From Granulibacter bethesdensis (lineage in GTDB: Bacteria; Pseudomonadota; Alphaproteobacteria; Acetobacterales; Acetobacteraceae): 64,000 nt of DNA. A model generated the notes under the pieces. It searched no databases. It worked only from the letters and a program-made list of their open reading frames with translations, and had not been told where the DNA came from. The stretch covers positions 1,623,493 to 1,687,492 of the forward strand of contig NZ_CP018192.1 of NCBI RefSeq assembly GCF_001889525.1, in the 5' to 3' direction. Below are positions 35,464 through 44,060 of this stretch, piece after piece. The position numbers were made by a program, and so were the translations under genes. The first letter of the stretch is position 1; every line of letters starts with the position of its first letter.

Positions 35464-37296
35464 TCAGACCAACATCATGCCTTCATCGGTGATCCCGCCG
35501 CTCTGTTCATTACGGGCACGGTCGTTATGCTCAGGGCCCAACAGCATTTCGTTATGTGCTGCGCCGGAGGGGATCATGGGGAACACGTTTTCTTTCTGAT
35601 CGACGAGAATATCGGCGATCACCGGCCTGTCCGTGGCAAGCATTTCGTGAATGACACGGTCGAGGTCGTCGATGGTTTTGGCGCGCAGGCCGACAGCATG
35701 GAAGCTTTCCGCCAGCTTCACAAAGTCCGGCAGAGCGGCACTATAACTTTCGGAATAGCGGCCGCCATGCAGCAGATCCTGCCACTGGCGCACCATCCCC
35801 ATATATTCGTTATTGAGGATGAAAATCTTCACCGGCAAGCGATATTGCGCCAGCGTACCCATTTCCTGAATGTTCATCAGGATGCTGGCTTCACCGGCAA
35901 CATCGATCACCAGCGCATCGGGATTTCCGATCTGGGCACCCATCGCGGCAGGCAGGCCATACCCCATGGTCCCGAGGCCACCTGAGGTCAGCCAGCGATT
36001 CGGCGCATCAAAGCGGAAATGCTGGGCCGCCCACATCTGATGCTGACCGACTTCGGTGGAGATGAACGTCTCCCGCCCGGTTTCACGGGTGATCTCATAC
36101 AGACGGCGGATGGCGTGCTGCGGCTTGATGATCGCGCCGCGAGTGCCAGACTGGGTGTATTTCAGGCTGTCAACAGCCCGCCATTCGTCGATCTGCCGCC
36201 ACCACTGCGCCAAACCTTCCTTTTCAGGCTCGGTGCCGTCTTCCATCCAGCCCGCCAGCAGCGCTTCAATGATGCGGCCTGCGTCACCGACGATGGGCAG
36301 ATCAACCCGGACATTCTTGTTGATGCTCGACGGATCGATATCGGCGTGAATCTTGCGGGCAAAGGGGCTGAACGCATCAAGCCGCCCGGTCACACGGTCA
36401 TCGAAACGCGCACCGATATTGATCAGCAGGTCACAGCCGTGCACCGCCATATTGGCTTCGTACACGCCATGCATGCCCAGCATACCGATCGAGAGCGGAT
36501 CATTGGCCGGGAAAGCCCCCAGACCCATTAGCGTGGTGGTGCAGGGGAAGCCGGTACGGCGCACCAGATCACCCAGAGTCAGCGATGCCTGCGGCCCGGC
36601 ATTGATCACGCCGCCCCCGACATAGAAAACAGGGCGCTTGGCACGTTTCATCATCGCCACGGCCTCAGCGATGCGGGCCGGATCAGGCTGCGTCACCGGG
36701 CGATAGGAACGGTGTGGCTCCTCGGATTTCTCGGTATAGGTCGCCTTGCCGATCACGATATCCTTCGGCAGGTCGATCACCACCGGACCGGGACGGCCGG
36801 AACGGGCGACATAGAAGGCTTCATGCACGATGCGCGGCAGATCGGCGGAGGAACGCACCAGATAATTATGCTTCGTCGCGGGGCGCGTGATACCAGTGGT
36901 ATCGGCCTCCTGGAACGCATCATTGCCGATCAGATGGGTCGGCACCTGACCGGTCAGGCACACCAGAGGAATGCTGTCCATCAGCGCATCGACCAGACCT
37001 GTCACCGCATTGGTGGCACCGGGACCGGAGGTGACGAGAACCACGCCCACCTTGCCCGTGCTGCGGGCATAGCCTTCCGCAGCATGCACTGCCGCCTGCT
37101 CATGACGCACGAGGATATGGCGGATGTCATTCTGCTTGAACAGTGCATCATAAATCGGCAGGACAGCACCGCCGGGATAGCCGAAAATAACCTCTACACC
37201 CTGATCCTTCAGCGCACGGAGCAGAAGCTCCGCACCGGGCAGAGCCTCGGTCTGGGAAGAATCGGACGGCGTTGCAGCCGGTATGCTTTCGGACAT
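35464..37296 (-). CDS. ilvI: Acetolactate synthase large (catalytic) subunit
   Basis: 610 residues. Three TPP-enzyme domains are visible. The N-terminal one has Gly-Tyr-Pro-Gly-Gly-Ala-Val-Leu-Pro and the catalytic Glu in Arg-His-Glu-Gln-Ala-Ala. The middle domain has Gly-Ala-Arg-Phe-Asp-Asp-Arg-Val-Thr-Gly. The C-terminal domain has Ala-Gly-Glu-Ala-Ser-Ile-Leu-Met-Asn for the cofactor site, a variant of Gly-Asp-Gly common in alphaproteobacteria, and Leu-Asn-Asn-Glu-Tyr-Met-Gly-Met-Val-Arg-Gln-Trp. It makes acetolactate from two pyruvate, or acetohydroxybutyrate from pyruvate and 2-oxobutyrate. It is the first gene of the ilvI-ilvN(-ilvC) group. Only 87 bases separate it from miaA upstream, so read-through from miaA is possible. 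The name ilvB is also used. Confidence 0.96.
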   Translation of the reverse strand: MSESIPAATPSDSSQTEALPGAELLLRALKDQGVEVIFGYPGGAVLPIYDALFKQNDIRHILVRHEQAAVHAAEGYARSTGKVGVVLVTSGPGATNAVTGLVDALMDSIPLVCLTGQVPTHLIGNDAFQEADTTGITRPATKHNYLVRSSADLPRIVHEAFYVARSGRPGPVVIDLPKDIVIGKATYTEKSEEPHRSYRPVTQPDPARIAEAVAMMKRAKRPVFYVGGGVINAGPQASLTLGDLVRRTGFPCTTTLMGLGAFPANDPLSIGMLGMHGVYEANMAVHGCDLLINIGARFDDRVTGRLDAFSPFARKIHADIDPSSINKNVRVDLPIVGDAGRIIEALLAGWMEDGTEPEKEGLAQWWRQIDEWRAVDSLKYTQSGTRGAIIKPQHAIRRLYEITRETGRETFISTEVGQHQMWAAQHFRFDAPNRWLTSGGLGTMGYGLPAAMGAQIGNPDALVIDVAGEASILMNIQEMGTLAQYRLPVKIFILNNEYMGMVRQWQDLLHGGRYSESYSAALPDFVKLAESFHAVGLRAKTIDDLDRVIHEMLATDRPVIADILVDQKENVFPMIPSGAAHNEMLLGPEHNDRARNEQSGGITDEGMMLV

Positions 37297-37383
37297 GTTC
37301 GACTAACCCCTCGGCGGACCGGCGCACAGATACCCGGTATAATCGCGCGAAGGCTGAGAGGTAATCGTTTCAGGGTGTCCGGG

Positions 37384-38343
37384 TCAATGGAAAGCACGAA
37401 TAAAATTGAGCATATCAGCCATACTTCTTTCTGAAAGTTGCTGAAATGACGCAATTCGCGCATCAATCGTATAAAGAAAGGGGGGTTTCACGAACGGACG
37501 GTTACGAAACCATGTCGCCTGCCGCTTCGTGTAGCGGATCGTCGCCTGAGCCGCACGCTGCATGGCCTCCGGCAGGGAGATATCTCCGCGCAGGAAAGCC
37601 AGAAACTCCGGCACCCCATGCGCCCGCATCGCTGGCAGAGACGGGTCCAGTGCCTGAGCGCGGAGGGCCTCTACCTCGGCCAGTGCCCCGCTGTCCAGCA
37701 TCCCATGCAACCGCTCGGTGATAGCCTGCCGCAATTCCTCTCTCGGCGGGTCGATCCGGATGGCGGCGAAGTCCCAGCCAGGCAAAGGTTGCGAGGGTTG
37801 ATTCTGCCAGGCTGACAGACCTGATCCCGTGCCACGCCAGACCTCCCATGCCCTGGCGATACGCTGGCTGTCCTGCGGTTTCAGCCGAGCGGCCGTGACT
37901 GGATCCGCCTCTGCCAGACGGGCGTACAGCGATTCCGGCCCAAGCTCTGCCAGCAGGCTGCGTGCCTCCTGCCTTGCTTCCTCTCCCGGATCGGGGATGT
38001 CGGCGAAACCATGCATCAGGGCGTGGAAATACAACCCGGTCCCGCCGCACAGAATCGGCAGCCGGCCCTGTTGCCAGCTTTCCTCCATCGCTGTCATGGC
38101 CTGATCCCGCCACCATGCCGCACTGCCAGGTTGAGACGCAGGGAGTACGCCATACAGACGATGCGGTACTCTTGCCTCTTCTTCCTGGTCCGGACGAGCG
38201 GTCAGAATCCGTAATTCGCGGTAGATCTGCATGGAATCAGCGTTAATGACCGTGCCGCCAACCCTCTCCGCCACTGCCAGAGCAAGGGCGGATTTGCCGC
38301 TACAGGTCGGACCGGCCACAAACAGAGCACGTTTTTCCTTCAT
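37384..38343 (-). CDS. miaA: tRNA dimethylallyltransferase
   Basis: 319 residues. P-loop Ala-Gly-Pro-Thr-Cys-Ser-Gly-Lys-Ser at 10-18, then Asn-Ala-Asp-Ser-Met-Gln-Ile-Tyr-Arg-Glu-Leu (the conserved substrate-binding segment), Cys-Gly-Gly-Thr-Gly-Leu-Tyr, and the C-terminal Tyr-Thr-Lys-Arg-Gln-x-Thr-Trp-Phe-Arg-Asn motif. It adds the isopentenyl group to A37 of tRNAs reading codons that start with U. It is divergent from serB (47 bases between the chosen starts) and upstream of ilvI. Length and motifs are normal for the family. Confidence 0.95.
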   Translation of the reverse strand: MKEKRALFVAGPTCSGKSALALAVAERVGGTVINADSMQIYRELRILTARPDQEEEARVPHRLYGVLPASQPGSAAWWRDQAMTAMEESWQQGRLPILCGGTGLYFHALMHGFADIPDPGEEARQEARSLLAELGPESLYARLAEADPVTAARLKPQDSQRIARAWEVWRGTGSGLSAWQNQPSQPLPGWDFAAIRIDPPREELRQAITERLHGMLDSGALAEVEALRAQALDPSLPAMRAHGVPEFLAFLRGDISLPEAMQRAAQATIRYTKRQATWFRNRPFVKPPFLYTIDARIASFQQLSERSMADMLNFIRAFH

Positions 38344-38390
38344 ACCCGCTTTTCTGTCAGGATGGCCCGGCCATGCAAGGTGAAGCTGAG

Positions 38391-39263
38391 ATGAACTCTG
38401 AAAGCATCGTGACGCTCATTGCGGCACAGCCGGGGAATCTGCCGGATGATCTGGTGGACTCCACACAGAGCGCCACAGGTGGGGGCACCATACGTGTCCT
38501 GGCGGCCGGAGAAGCCGTCGAATGGTCCTCTCCCCTGTCACCGGAAACCCTCCGCCCTTTATTGCCGTCCAATACATTGGATGAGGCAAAGATCGACCAT
38601 CTGGTGCAATCCGCCGCCCTGCCGCGCCGCAAACGCCTGCTGGCAGCCGACATGGACAGCACGATCGTGGTGGGCGAAACGCTCGATCGGATCGCCGCCC
38701 TGCACGGGCGAGGCGCCGAAGTCACCGCGCTGAGCCAAGCCAGTGTAGAGGGGCAGATTGATTTCGCCTCATCCCTTCGCCGCCGCATCCTTCTTCTACG
38801 GGGGATGACGGTAGACGCCATCGGCGACATCCTTCGCACGATCACGCTGAATGAAGCGGCTGCGCTGCTGGTCCGCACCATGCAGGCGCACGGAGCATAT
38901 ACGGTTTTGATCTCCGGCGGCCTGACGCTTTGCACATCACAGGCAGCCTCACTGGCCGGGTTCAACGCCCATCATGGCAATGAAGTGCTGATTGAAACGG
39001 GACGCCTCACCGGGCTGCTGCGTGAACCGGTGCTCGATCCCGGCCGCAAAAGACAGATCATGCTGGATCATGCCACCGCTTTGGGTTTGACCGCCGCCGA
39101 TTGCCTTGCAATCGGCGATGGGGCGAACGATCTGCCGATGCTGCGAACTGCTGGCCTTGGCATCGCCTTTCACGCCCGGCCAACGGTAACGCAGGCAATC
39201 CCGAACCGCATCACCCATGGCAACCTCCGCGCTGCCCTGTTCGCGCAGGGCTATGTGCTGTGA
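38391..39263 (+). CDS. serB: Phosphoserine phosphatase
   Basis: 290 residues from the ATG at 38391, preceded by AAGGTGAAG; an ATG six codons earlier (38373) is the alternative. HAD-fold motifs are complete: Ala-Asp-Met-Asp-Ser-Thr (88-92, nucleophile Asp), Ile-Ser-Gly-Gly-Leu-Thr (motif II), Arg-Lys in the lysine region, and Ile-Gly-Asp-Gly-Ala-Asn-Asp (metal). The 80 residues before the HAD domain take the place of the regulatory extension seen in SerB proteins. It makes serine from phosphoserine, the last step of the pathway. Its stop lies one base from the stop of the convergent livF-like gene, with no terminator visible. Confidence 0.94.
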   Translation: MNSESIVTLIAAQPGNLPDDLVDSTQSATGGGTIRVLAAGEAVEWSSPLSPETLRPLLPSNTLDEAKIDHLVQSAALPRRKRLLAADMDSTIVVGETLDRIAALHGRGAEVTALSQASVEGQIDFASSLRRRILLLRGMTVDAIGDILRTITLNEAAALLVRTMQAHGAYTVLISGGLTLCTSQAASLAGFNAHHGNEVLIETGRLTGLLREPVLDPGRKRQIMLDHATALGLTAADCLAIGDGANDLPMLRTAGLGIAFHARPTVTQAIPNRITHGNLRAALFAQGYVL

Positions 39264-39264
39264 C

Positions 39265-40023
39265 TTACGCCGCCTGTTCCAGTTCCTCCCCCAGATAAAG
39301 CGCGGCGAGTGCGCCACTGCGACGGACATCCTCCGGCGAGGCATGCAGCGCCACGAGGCCGTGTTCCAGCACATAGACATCATGGGCGATCTCCAGCGCC
39401 GCCTCCGCCCCCTGTTCGGCGAGCAGGATGGTAACCCCTTCCCGGTTCAGATCCTGCAAACGGCTGAACACCTCATCACTGACCGAGGGTGCAAGGCCCA
39501 TTGATGGCTCATCCAGCAGCAGCAGGCGGGGCGAGGCCATCAGGGCCCGGCCGATCGCCGTCATCTGCTGCTCCCCTCCCGATGTCAGCCCGGCGGCAAC
39601 CTGACGCTTGTCCCGCAGACGAGGGAAGATCGTGTAGACCAGTTCCAGCCTGCGTTTCCGTTCTTTCCATCCCGCACCCACCGCATGAGCGCCAGTGCGC
39701 AAATTCCCCTCGACCGTCAGGGAGGGGAAGCAGTGCCGCCCCTCCAGCACCTGGGCCAGGCCGGAGCGCACCAGTTGAAACGGCGCGCGGTCGACTATGT
39801 CCAGACCATCCAGCAGGATACGCCCCCGTTCGAGCTTGCCACGCTCGGCGGCGAGCAGGCCGCCCGCCGCTTTCAACGCCGTGCTTTTGCCCGCACCATT
39901 GGCACCCAGCAGCAGCACGACACGCCCCGCCTCGACACTGAAGGAAACATCCTTCAGTGCGAGGATCGCATCATTATAGACGACACGCAGATGCTCTGCC
40001 TGTAACAAAGACGTCCGGCTCAT
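39265..40023 (-). CDS. livF: Branched-chain-type ABC transporter ATP-binding protein (LivF-like)
   Basis: 252 residues from the ATG at 40023; the longer open frame runs into the substrate-binding protein gene. Walker A Gly-Ala-Asn-Gly-Ala-Gly-Lys-Ser at 40-47, signature Thr-Ser-Gly-Gly-Glu-Gln-Gln-Met (Thr replaces Leu of the usual Leu-Ser-Gly-Gly), Walker B Leu-Leu-Leu-Leu-Asp-Glu-Pro-Ser-Met-Gly-Leu-Ala-Pro. The last motif and the size are those of LivF, one of two ATPases in hydrophobic amino acid (HAAT) importers. It is the last gene of a six-gene operon with porin, livG, livH, livM and binding protein. The true substrate is not known, so the symbol describes subunit type only. Confidence 0.87.
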   Translation of the reverse strand: MSRTSLLQAEHLRVVYNDAILALKDVSFSVEAGRVVLLLGANGAGKSTALKAAGGLLAAERGKLERGRILLDGLDIVDRAPFQLVRSGLAQVLEGRHCFPSLTVEGNLRTGAHAVGAGWKERKRRLELVYTIFPRLRDKRQVAAGLTSGGEQQMTAIGRALMASPRLLLLDEPSMGLAPSVSDEVFSRLQDLNREGVTILLAEQGAEAALEIAHDVYVLEHGLVALHASPEDVRRSGALAALYLGEELEQAA

Positions 40024-40039
40024 GGTCCCGGTTCCCCCT

Positions 40040-41377
40040 TCAGGAAGGCTGATCCAGCGCCTTGCAGTCACGCGGTGTAATATTGTGGGTACGGGCGTAA
40101 TTGTTGGCTGACTTCTCAATCAGAGGCCGCAGCAAGGCGCGATCCGCATGGATCCAGTCCGTAATCGGCGTCCATTTCGTGCCGTCCCATTGCTGGAAAC
40201 GCACAGCGCCACCCCCTTCATGATCAGCGCAGGACAGGGTAATCGGCTGAATCAGCCCCGTTGCACCCAATTGCGCAATACGGGCATCGTCGAGCTTGAG
40301 ATGCTCAAGCCCCCATTGCACTTCCTCGCCCGTCAACGTGCGATGGCCGAATTTTGCCTGGCCCGTACGAATGGCTTCAACCGTCAGAATGCCATTGATG
40401 ATGCCAAGATTGTGATACACGCTGCCGATACGGGATTGATCCTGGAGATTGCCTTTTCCGTTCTTGTAAACAATCTCTCTGATTTCTTTCAGAACAGGGA
40501 ACTGATCGCCTGCCGGATGTGTCGTCACTGCGACATAGCCTTTTGCTGCATCCCCTGCCGGACGCACATCTTCCTCGGAATTGCTCCATACATTGCCGAT
40601 GACGTGATCAACCGGGTATCCGGTCTGCACGGCCGTACGCAGGGCCACCGGATTCATCACACCCCACCCGCGAAGAACCACGAAATCAGGCTTCAGCCGC
40701 TGAATCTGCAACCACTGGGATTGCTGCTCACTGCCTGGATCAGGAACCTCGATCTCTGTTACGCTGAATCCAAATTTCTTTGCCAGCAAAGCAAAAATCG
40801 GAATCGTTTCCTTGCCGTAAGGGGAGCCATGATACAGCACCGCGATCTTCGCGCCCTTCAACTTGTCAGCCCCACCCAGACGCTGACCGATATAGTTGAC
40901 GATCGCGGAGGTCTCGCTCCACGGATTGAGCTGCAACGGAAAGACATAAGGAAACACCGCACCATCAGTCGTGTCGGTACGACCATGGTTGAGCGTCAAC
41001 ATCGGCACCTTGTCCTTCGCCACACGCTCCAGCATCGCATAGGCGATACCGACGCTCATCGGATTCCAGACCGTCGGCGGTGGCTGATGATTTTTCAGGC
41101 GTTCATAGCACTCAACGCCTTTTTCCACGATGTATCCGGTTTCGCATTCACTCCAGGTCAGCTTTACACCATTCACCCCACCATCACGCTCATTGATCAG
41201 CGTCAGATAGTCGATATAGCCACCAGCCCCACCAGTGCCGCCCGCCGCATAAGGCCCGACACGATAGGTTTGCAGCGGGAAATACTGCTCATCCGCCCAT
41301 GCGGGAAAGGACGAAGCCAAAACAGTCCCCAGCGCCAATATGGCAACAGCAGAGCGTACAAAAGAACTTTTCTTCAT
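40040..41377 (-). CDS. ABC transporter substrate-binding protein, HAAT type
   Basis: 445 residues with a Sec signal (Lys-Lys-Ser-Ser, hydrophobic core, Pro-Ala-Trp-Ala-Asp, cut near residue 28). The mature protein has the periplasmic binding fold of Liv/Urt-type receptors (Peripla_BP_6): Tyr-Leu-Thr-Leu-Ile-Asn-Glu-Arg-Asp-Gly-Gly-Val-Asn-Gly-Val-Lys-Leu, Ala-Val-Leu-Tyr-His-Gly-Ser-Pro-Tyr-Gly-Lys. At 445 residues it is longer than LivJ/LivK, and Cys pairs (Cys78/Cys90 region) are present. The ligand is not evident; related long receptors bind aromatic or organic acids or amides as well as amino acids. Its start overlaps the LivM-like stop by four bases. Confidence 0.85.
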   Translation of the reverse strand: MKKSSFVRSAVAILALGTVLASSFPAWADEQYFPLQTYRVGPYAAGGTGGAGGYIDYLTLINERDGGVNGVKLTWSECETGYIVEKGVECYERLKNHQPPPTVWNPMSVGIAYAMLERVAKDKVPMLTLNHGRTDTTDGAVFPYVFPLQLNPWSETSAIVNYIGQRLGGADKLKGAKIAVLYHGSPYGKETIPIFALLAKKFGFSVTEIEVPDPGSEQQSQWLQIQRLKPDFVVLRGWGVMNPVALRTAVQTGYPVDHVIGNVWSNSEEDVRPAGDAAKGYVAVTTHPAGDQFPVLKEIREIVYKNGKGNLQDQSRIGSVYHNLGIINGILTVEAIRTGQAKFGHRTLTGEEVQWGLEHLKLDDARIAQLGATGLIQPITLSCADHEGGGAVRFQQWDGTKWTPITDWIHADRALLRPLIEKSANNYARTHNITPRDCKALDQPS

Positions 41378-42333
41378 GACACTATTTCCTGAGAGAGAGA
41401 TTTTGAAAGGCTGAGCTTGCGCGTAGCCTGGCGTGGGCGCAGCAGGGCTGATAAGCCGTCCGGCTCACGGATCAGAATCAGAACGATCAGGCCGCCAATC
41501 AGCATTTTTTCGATATTGGCGAGTTGACCGGAATCAATGACCCCACCGCCGATATAATCTGCCAGACGTGAGAGCAGCAGCGGCATTGCCACCATGAAAG
41601 CCGTGCCGAAAAATGCTCCGACAAAAGAACCTGCGCCACCGATAATGACGATGAACAGAATGCGGAAAGACAGGTTGAGGTCGAACCCGGCCGGCTCGAC
41701 AGTGCGCAAATAGGCAAAAGCCCATAGCACACCAGCCACACCGCAGAAGAAGGAGCTGATGGCAAATGCCGTCAGCTTGGTACGAAGAACGGGAACACCC
41801 ACTACAGTGGCCGCCGTTTCCATGTCGCGCACGGCAATCCAGTCACGTCCGGCCTTTGTGCGGGACAGACGCAGCAGCACCGCCGTCAGCACCGCAACCA
41901 CCCCGGCGGCAAAGCCTGCCCGTGCCACGGGCGTATCGAACACAAACGACCCGATCTTCAGTGCCGGAGCACTCAGCACACCGGACGGATCATCCAGGGA
42001 GAACCAGCCAATATTGGTCAGCAACCATGGCACCAGAAACTGCGCGGCCAATGTTGTGACAGCCAGATAGAAACCCCGCAGGCGCAGACTGGGAAGTCCC
42101 ACGACCAGACCCGCCGCAGCCGCCACCAGACCACCGAACAGCAGACTGACCAGTTGCGGCGTACCCGGCACATAAGCATCCAGATCATAGGCCGCGAAAG
42201 CGCCGATGGCCATAAATGCCCCGGTTCCCAGCGATAACTGCCCGGCTCGCCCCGTCACCACTGTCAGCCCCAGCGCAGCGATGGAGAGCGACAGGAACGG
42301 CAGGATCACCGCATCACAGATATATGAGAGCAT
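41374..42333 (-). CDS. livM: Branched-chain-type ABC transporter permease (LivM-like)
   Basis: 319 residues with about nine hydrophobic helices. Typical LivM elements: Gly-Arg-Ala-Gly-Gln-Leu-Ser-Leu-Gly-x-Gly-Ala-Phe-Met-Ala-Ile-Gly-Ala, Arg-Leu-Arg-Gly-Phe-Tyr-Leu-Ala-Val-Thr-Thr-Leu, and the cytoplasmic Lys-Ala-Gly-Arg-Asp-Trp-Ile-Ala-Val-Arg-Asp segment that contacts the ATPases, followed by Ile-Gly-Gly-Ala-Gly-Ser. It pairs with the LivH-like permease, which starts upstream with an 18-base gap. Substrate unknown. Confidence 0.9.
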   Translation of the reverse strand: MLSYICDAVILPFLSLSIAALGLTVVTGRAGQLSLGTGAFMAIGAFAAYDLDAYVPGTPQLVSLLFGGLVAAAAGLVVGLPSLRLRGFYLAVTTLAAQFLVPWLLTNIGWFSLDDPSGVLSAPALKIGSFVFDTPVARAGFAAGVVAVLTAVLLRLSRTKAGRDWIAVRDMETAATVVGVPVLRTKLTAFAISSFFCGVAGVLWAFAYLRTVEPAGFDLNLSFRILFIVIIGGAGSFVGAFFGTAFMVAMPLLLSRLADYIGGGVIDSGQLANIEKMLIGGLIVLILIREPDGLSALLRPRQATRKLSLSKSLSQEIVS

Positions 42334-42351
42334 TGTCTGCTTTTCCCTGTC

Positions 42352-43233
42352 TTATACACGCTGCGTCGCACCACCGCCGAACAGCCCGTTCGGACGGATC
42401 AGCAGAACCACCAGCGCCAGCACATAGGCAAACCAGCTTTCGATACCGTTCCCCAGCACATCACCGAGATAGACCTGCGCCAGCTTCTCCGTGGCACCGA
42501 TCAGCAGGCCACCGGCAATAGCCCCCGGAATGGAGCCAAACCCGCCCAGCACCAGCACCGGCAGCGCCCTCAGCACCACCAGCGACAACGAGAACTGAAC
42601 ACCGAGACGCGCGCCCCACAGCAGCCCGGCCACCAATGCGACACCACCGGCCACCGCCCAGACCAGCGCCCAGATGCGTGTCAGGCGCAGGCCGATTGCC
42701 AGTGCCGCGCGCTGATCATCCGCGACGGCGCGGAATGCCAGACCGGCCGGCGTATACTGGAAAAACAGGGCCAGCACCGTGACCAGCACACCGGCCACGG
42801 CCGCGGCCACAAGATCGAGCCTGCTGACCAGCACACCTCCAAGGGAAACCGGGCTATCCGAAATCCCCAGTGACAGCGCGTGTACATCGGAGCCCCAGAC
42901 AAGCTGGGAGGCCCCTTCAATGAAATAGCTGACGCCAAGAGTCGCCATGAACAGCACGATGGAAGGACGCCCGATCAACGGCCTCAGCACGAAGCGTTCA
43001 ATGGCGCTGCCCAGCAGGATCAGGGCCAGCAGCGTCACCAGCACGGCCAGCCAGACCGGCAAACCACGCTCGACCAGACTGACATAGGTCAGCGCCGCAA
43101 ACAGCAGCATGCTGCCCTGCGCGAAGTTCAGCACGCCCGATGCCTTGTAGATCAGCACAAACCCCAGCGCGACCAATGCATACATCACGCCGGAGAGAAG
43201 ACCGCCCGTAAGAACCGCCAGAAAAAAGCTCAT
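42352..43233 (-). CDS. livH: Branched-chain-type ABC transporter permease (LivH-like)
   Basis: 293 residues, about eight helices. The N-terminus (Gly-Gly-Leu-Leu-Ser-Gly-Val-Met-Tyr-Ala-Leu-Val-Ala-Leu-Gly-Phe-Val-Leu-Ile-Tyr, then Val-Leu-Asn-Phe-Ala-Gln-Gly) is a textbook LivH start, and Phe-Arg-Ala-Val-Ala-Asp-Asp-Gln-Arg-Ala-Ala is the coupling segment. It overlaps the LivG-like ATPase gene by four bases. Together with LivM it forms the inner membrane channel of the importer. Confidence 0.91.
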   Translation of the reverse strand: MSFFLAVLTGGLLSGVMYALVALGFVLIYKASGVLNFAQGSMLLFAALTYVSLVERGLPVWLAVLVTLLALILLGSAIERFVLRPLIGRPSIVLFMATLGVSYFIEGASQLVWGSDVHALSLGISDSPVSLGGVLVSRLDLVAAAVAGVLVTVLALFFQYTPAGLAFRAVADDQRAALAIGLRLTRIWALVWAVAGGVALVAGLLWGARLGVQFSLSLVVLRALPVLVLGGFGSIPGAIAGGLLIGATEKLAQVYLGDVLGNGIESWFAYVLALVVLLIRPNGLFGGGATQRV

Positions 43234-44060
43234 ATCGCCCTCTCCTGTTGGATTGCCTCATGGCTGCGCTGCCCCAGATAGGCCGCCAGCACAGCCGGAT
43301 CAGCGCGGATCTCGGCAGGCGTGCCGTCAGCGATCAGCCGCCCGTAATCCAGCACCACCGCCCGATCCGCGAGGCTCAGCACCAGCCCGATATCATGTTC
43401 GATCAACAGGATGGCACCACCACGCTCCTGATGTACGCTGCGGATCAGGGCGGCGAGTTCATGCCGGTCCTGTGCTTCCATCCCCGCAAACGGTTCATCA
43501 AGCAGCAGCAGACGCGGACGGGCCACCAGAGCACGGGCCAGTTCTACCCGCTTACGAAGCCCATAAGGCAGGGAGGCCGCAGGGCGATCCGCGATCTCCC
43601 ACAAGCCGAGCTGGCGCAGGGTGATATCGGTTTCCTCCAGTGCACGGTCGCGGATACGCCGTGCATGAGGCAGATTGAAAAATTCCGCCACAACAGAGGC
43701 AGGTTTCACATCAGGCCGCGTCACTCCACGCAACCCGAGCAACACGTTTTCCCGCACGCTCAGCGCGCCGAACAGGGCCAGATTCTGGAAGGTTCGCGCC
43801 ACGCCCTGCGCCGCCAGACGCTCCGGCCGCATGCGCCGGTATGGCACGCCATCATAGCGGATCGTACCATGATCAGGCTGATACAACCCGCTGATGATGT
43901 TGATCAGCGAGCTTTTGCCCGCACCATTCGGTCCGATAATGGCCCGGATTTCCTGCCGCCCGACCGTGAAGGACAGATCGGACAACACCACCGCCCGGCC
44001 AAAGCTCAGGCCAATTCCTTCCAGCGACAGAATGGGATGGTTCTGTTCGCGCGTGCTCAT
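43230..44060 (-). CDS. livG: Branched-chain-type ABC transporter ATP-binding protein (LivG-like)
   Basis: 276 residues from the ATG at 44060, which overlaps the porin stop by four bases. Walker A Gly-Pro-Asn-Gly-Ala-Gly-Lys-Ser at 43-50, Gly-Val-Ala-Arg-Thr-Phe-Gln-Asn in the Q-loop region, a degenerate signature Ala-Ser-Leu-Pro-Tyr-Gly-Leu-Arg-Lys-Arg as usual for LivG, Walker B Leu-Leu-Leu-Leu-Asp-Glu-Pro-Phe-Ala-Gly-Met, and Glu-His-Asp-Ile. The C-terminal Ala-Ala-Tyr-Leu-Gly is the LivG end motif. One of two ATPases of the importer. Confidence 0.9.
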   Translation of the reverse strand: MSTREQNHPILSLEGIGLSFGRAVVLSDLSFTVGRQEIRAIIGPNGAGKSSLINIISGLYQPDHGTIRYDGVPYRRMRPERLAAQGVARTFQNLALFGALSVRENVLLGLRGVTRPDVKPASVVAEFFNLPHARRIRDRALEETDITLRQLGLWEIADRPAASLPYGLRKRVELARALVARPRLLLLDEPFAGMEAQDRHELAALIRSVHQERGGAILLIEHDIGLVLSLADRAVVLDYGRLIADGTPAEIRADPAVLAAYLGQRSHEAIQQERAI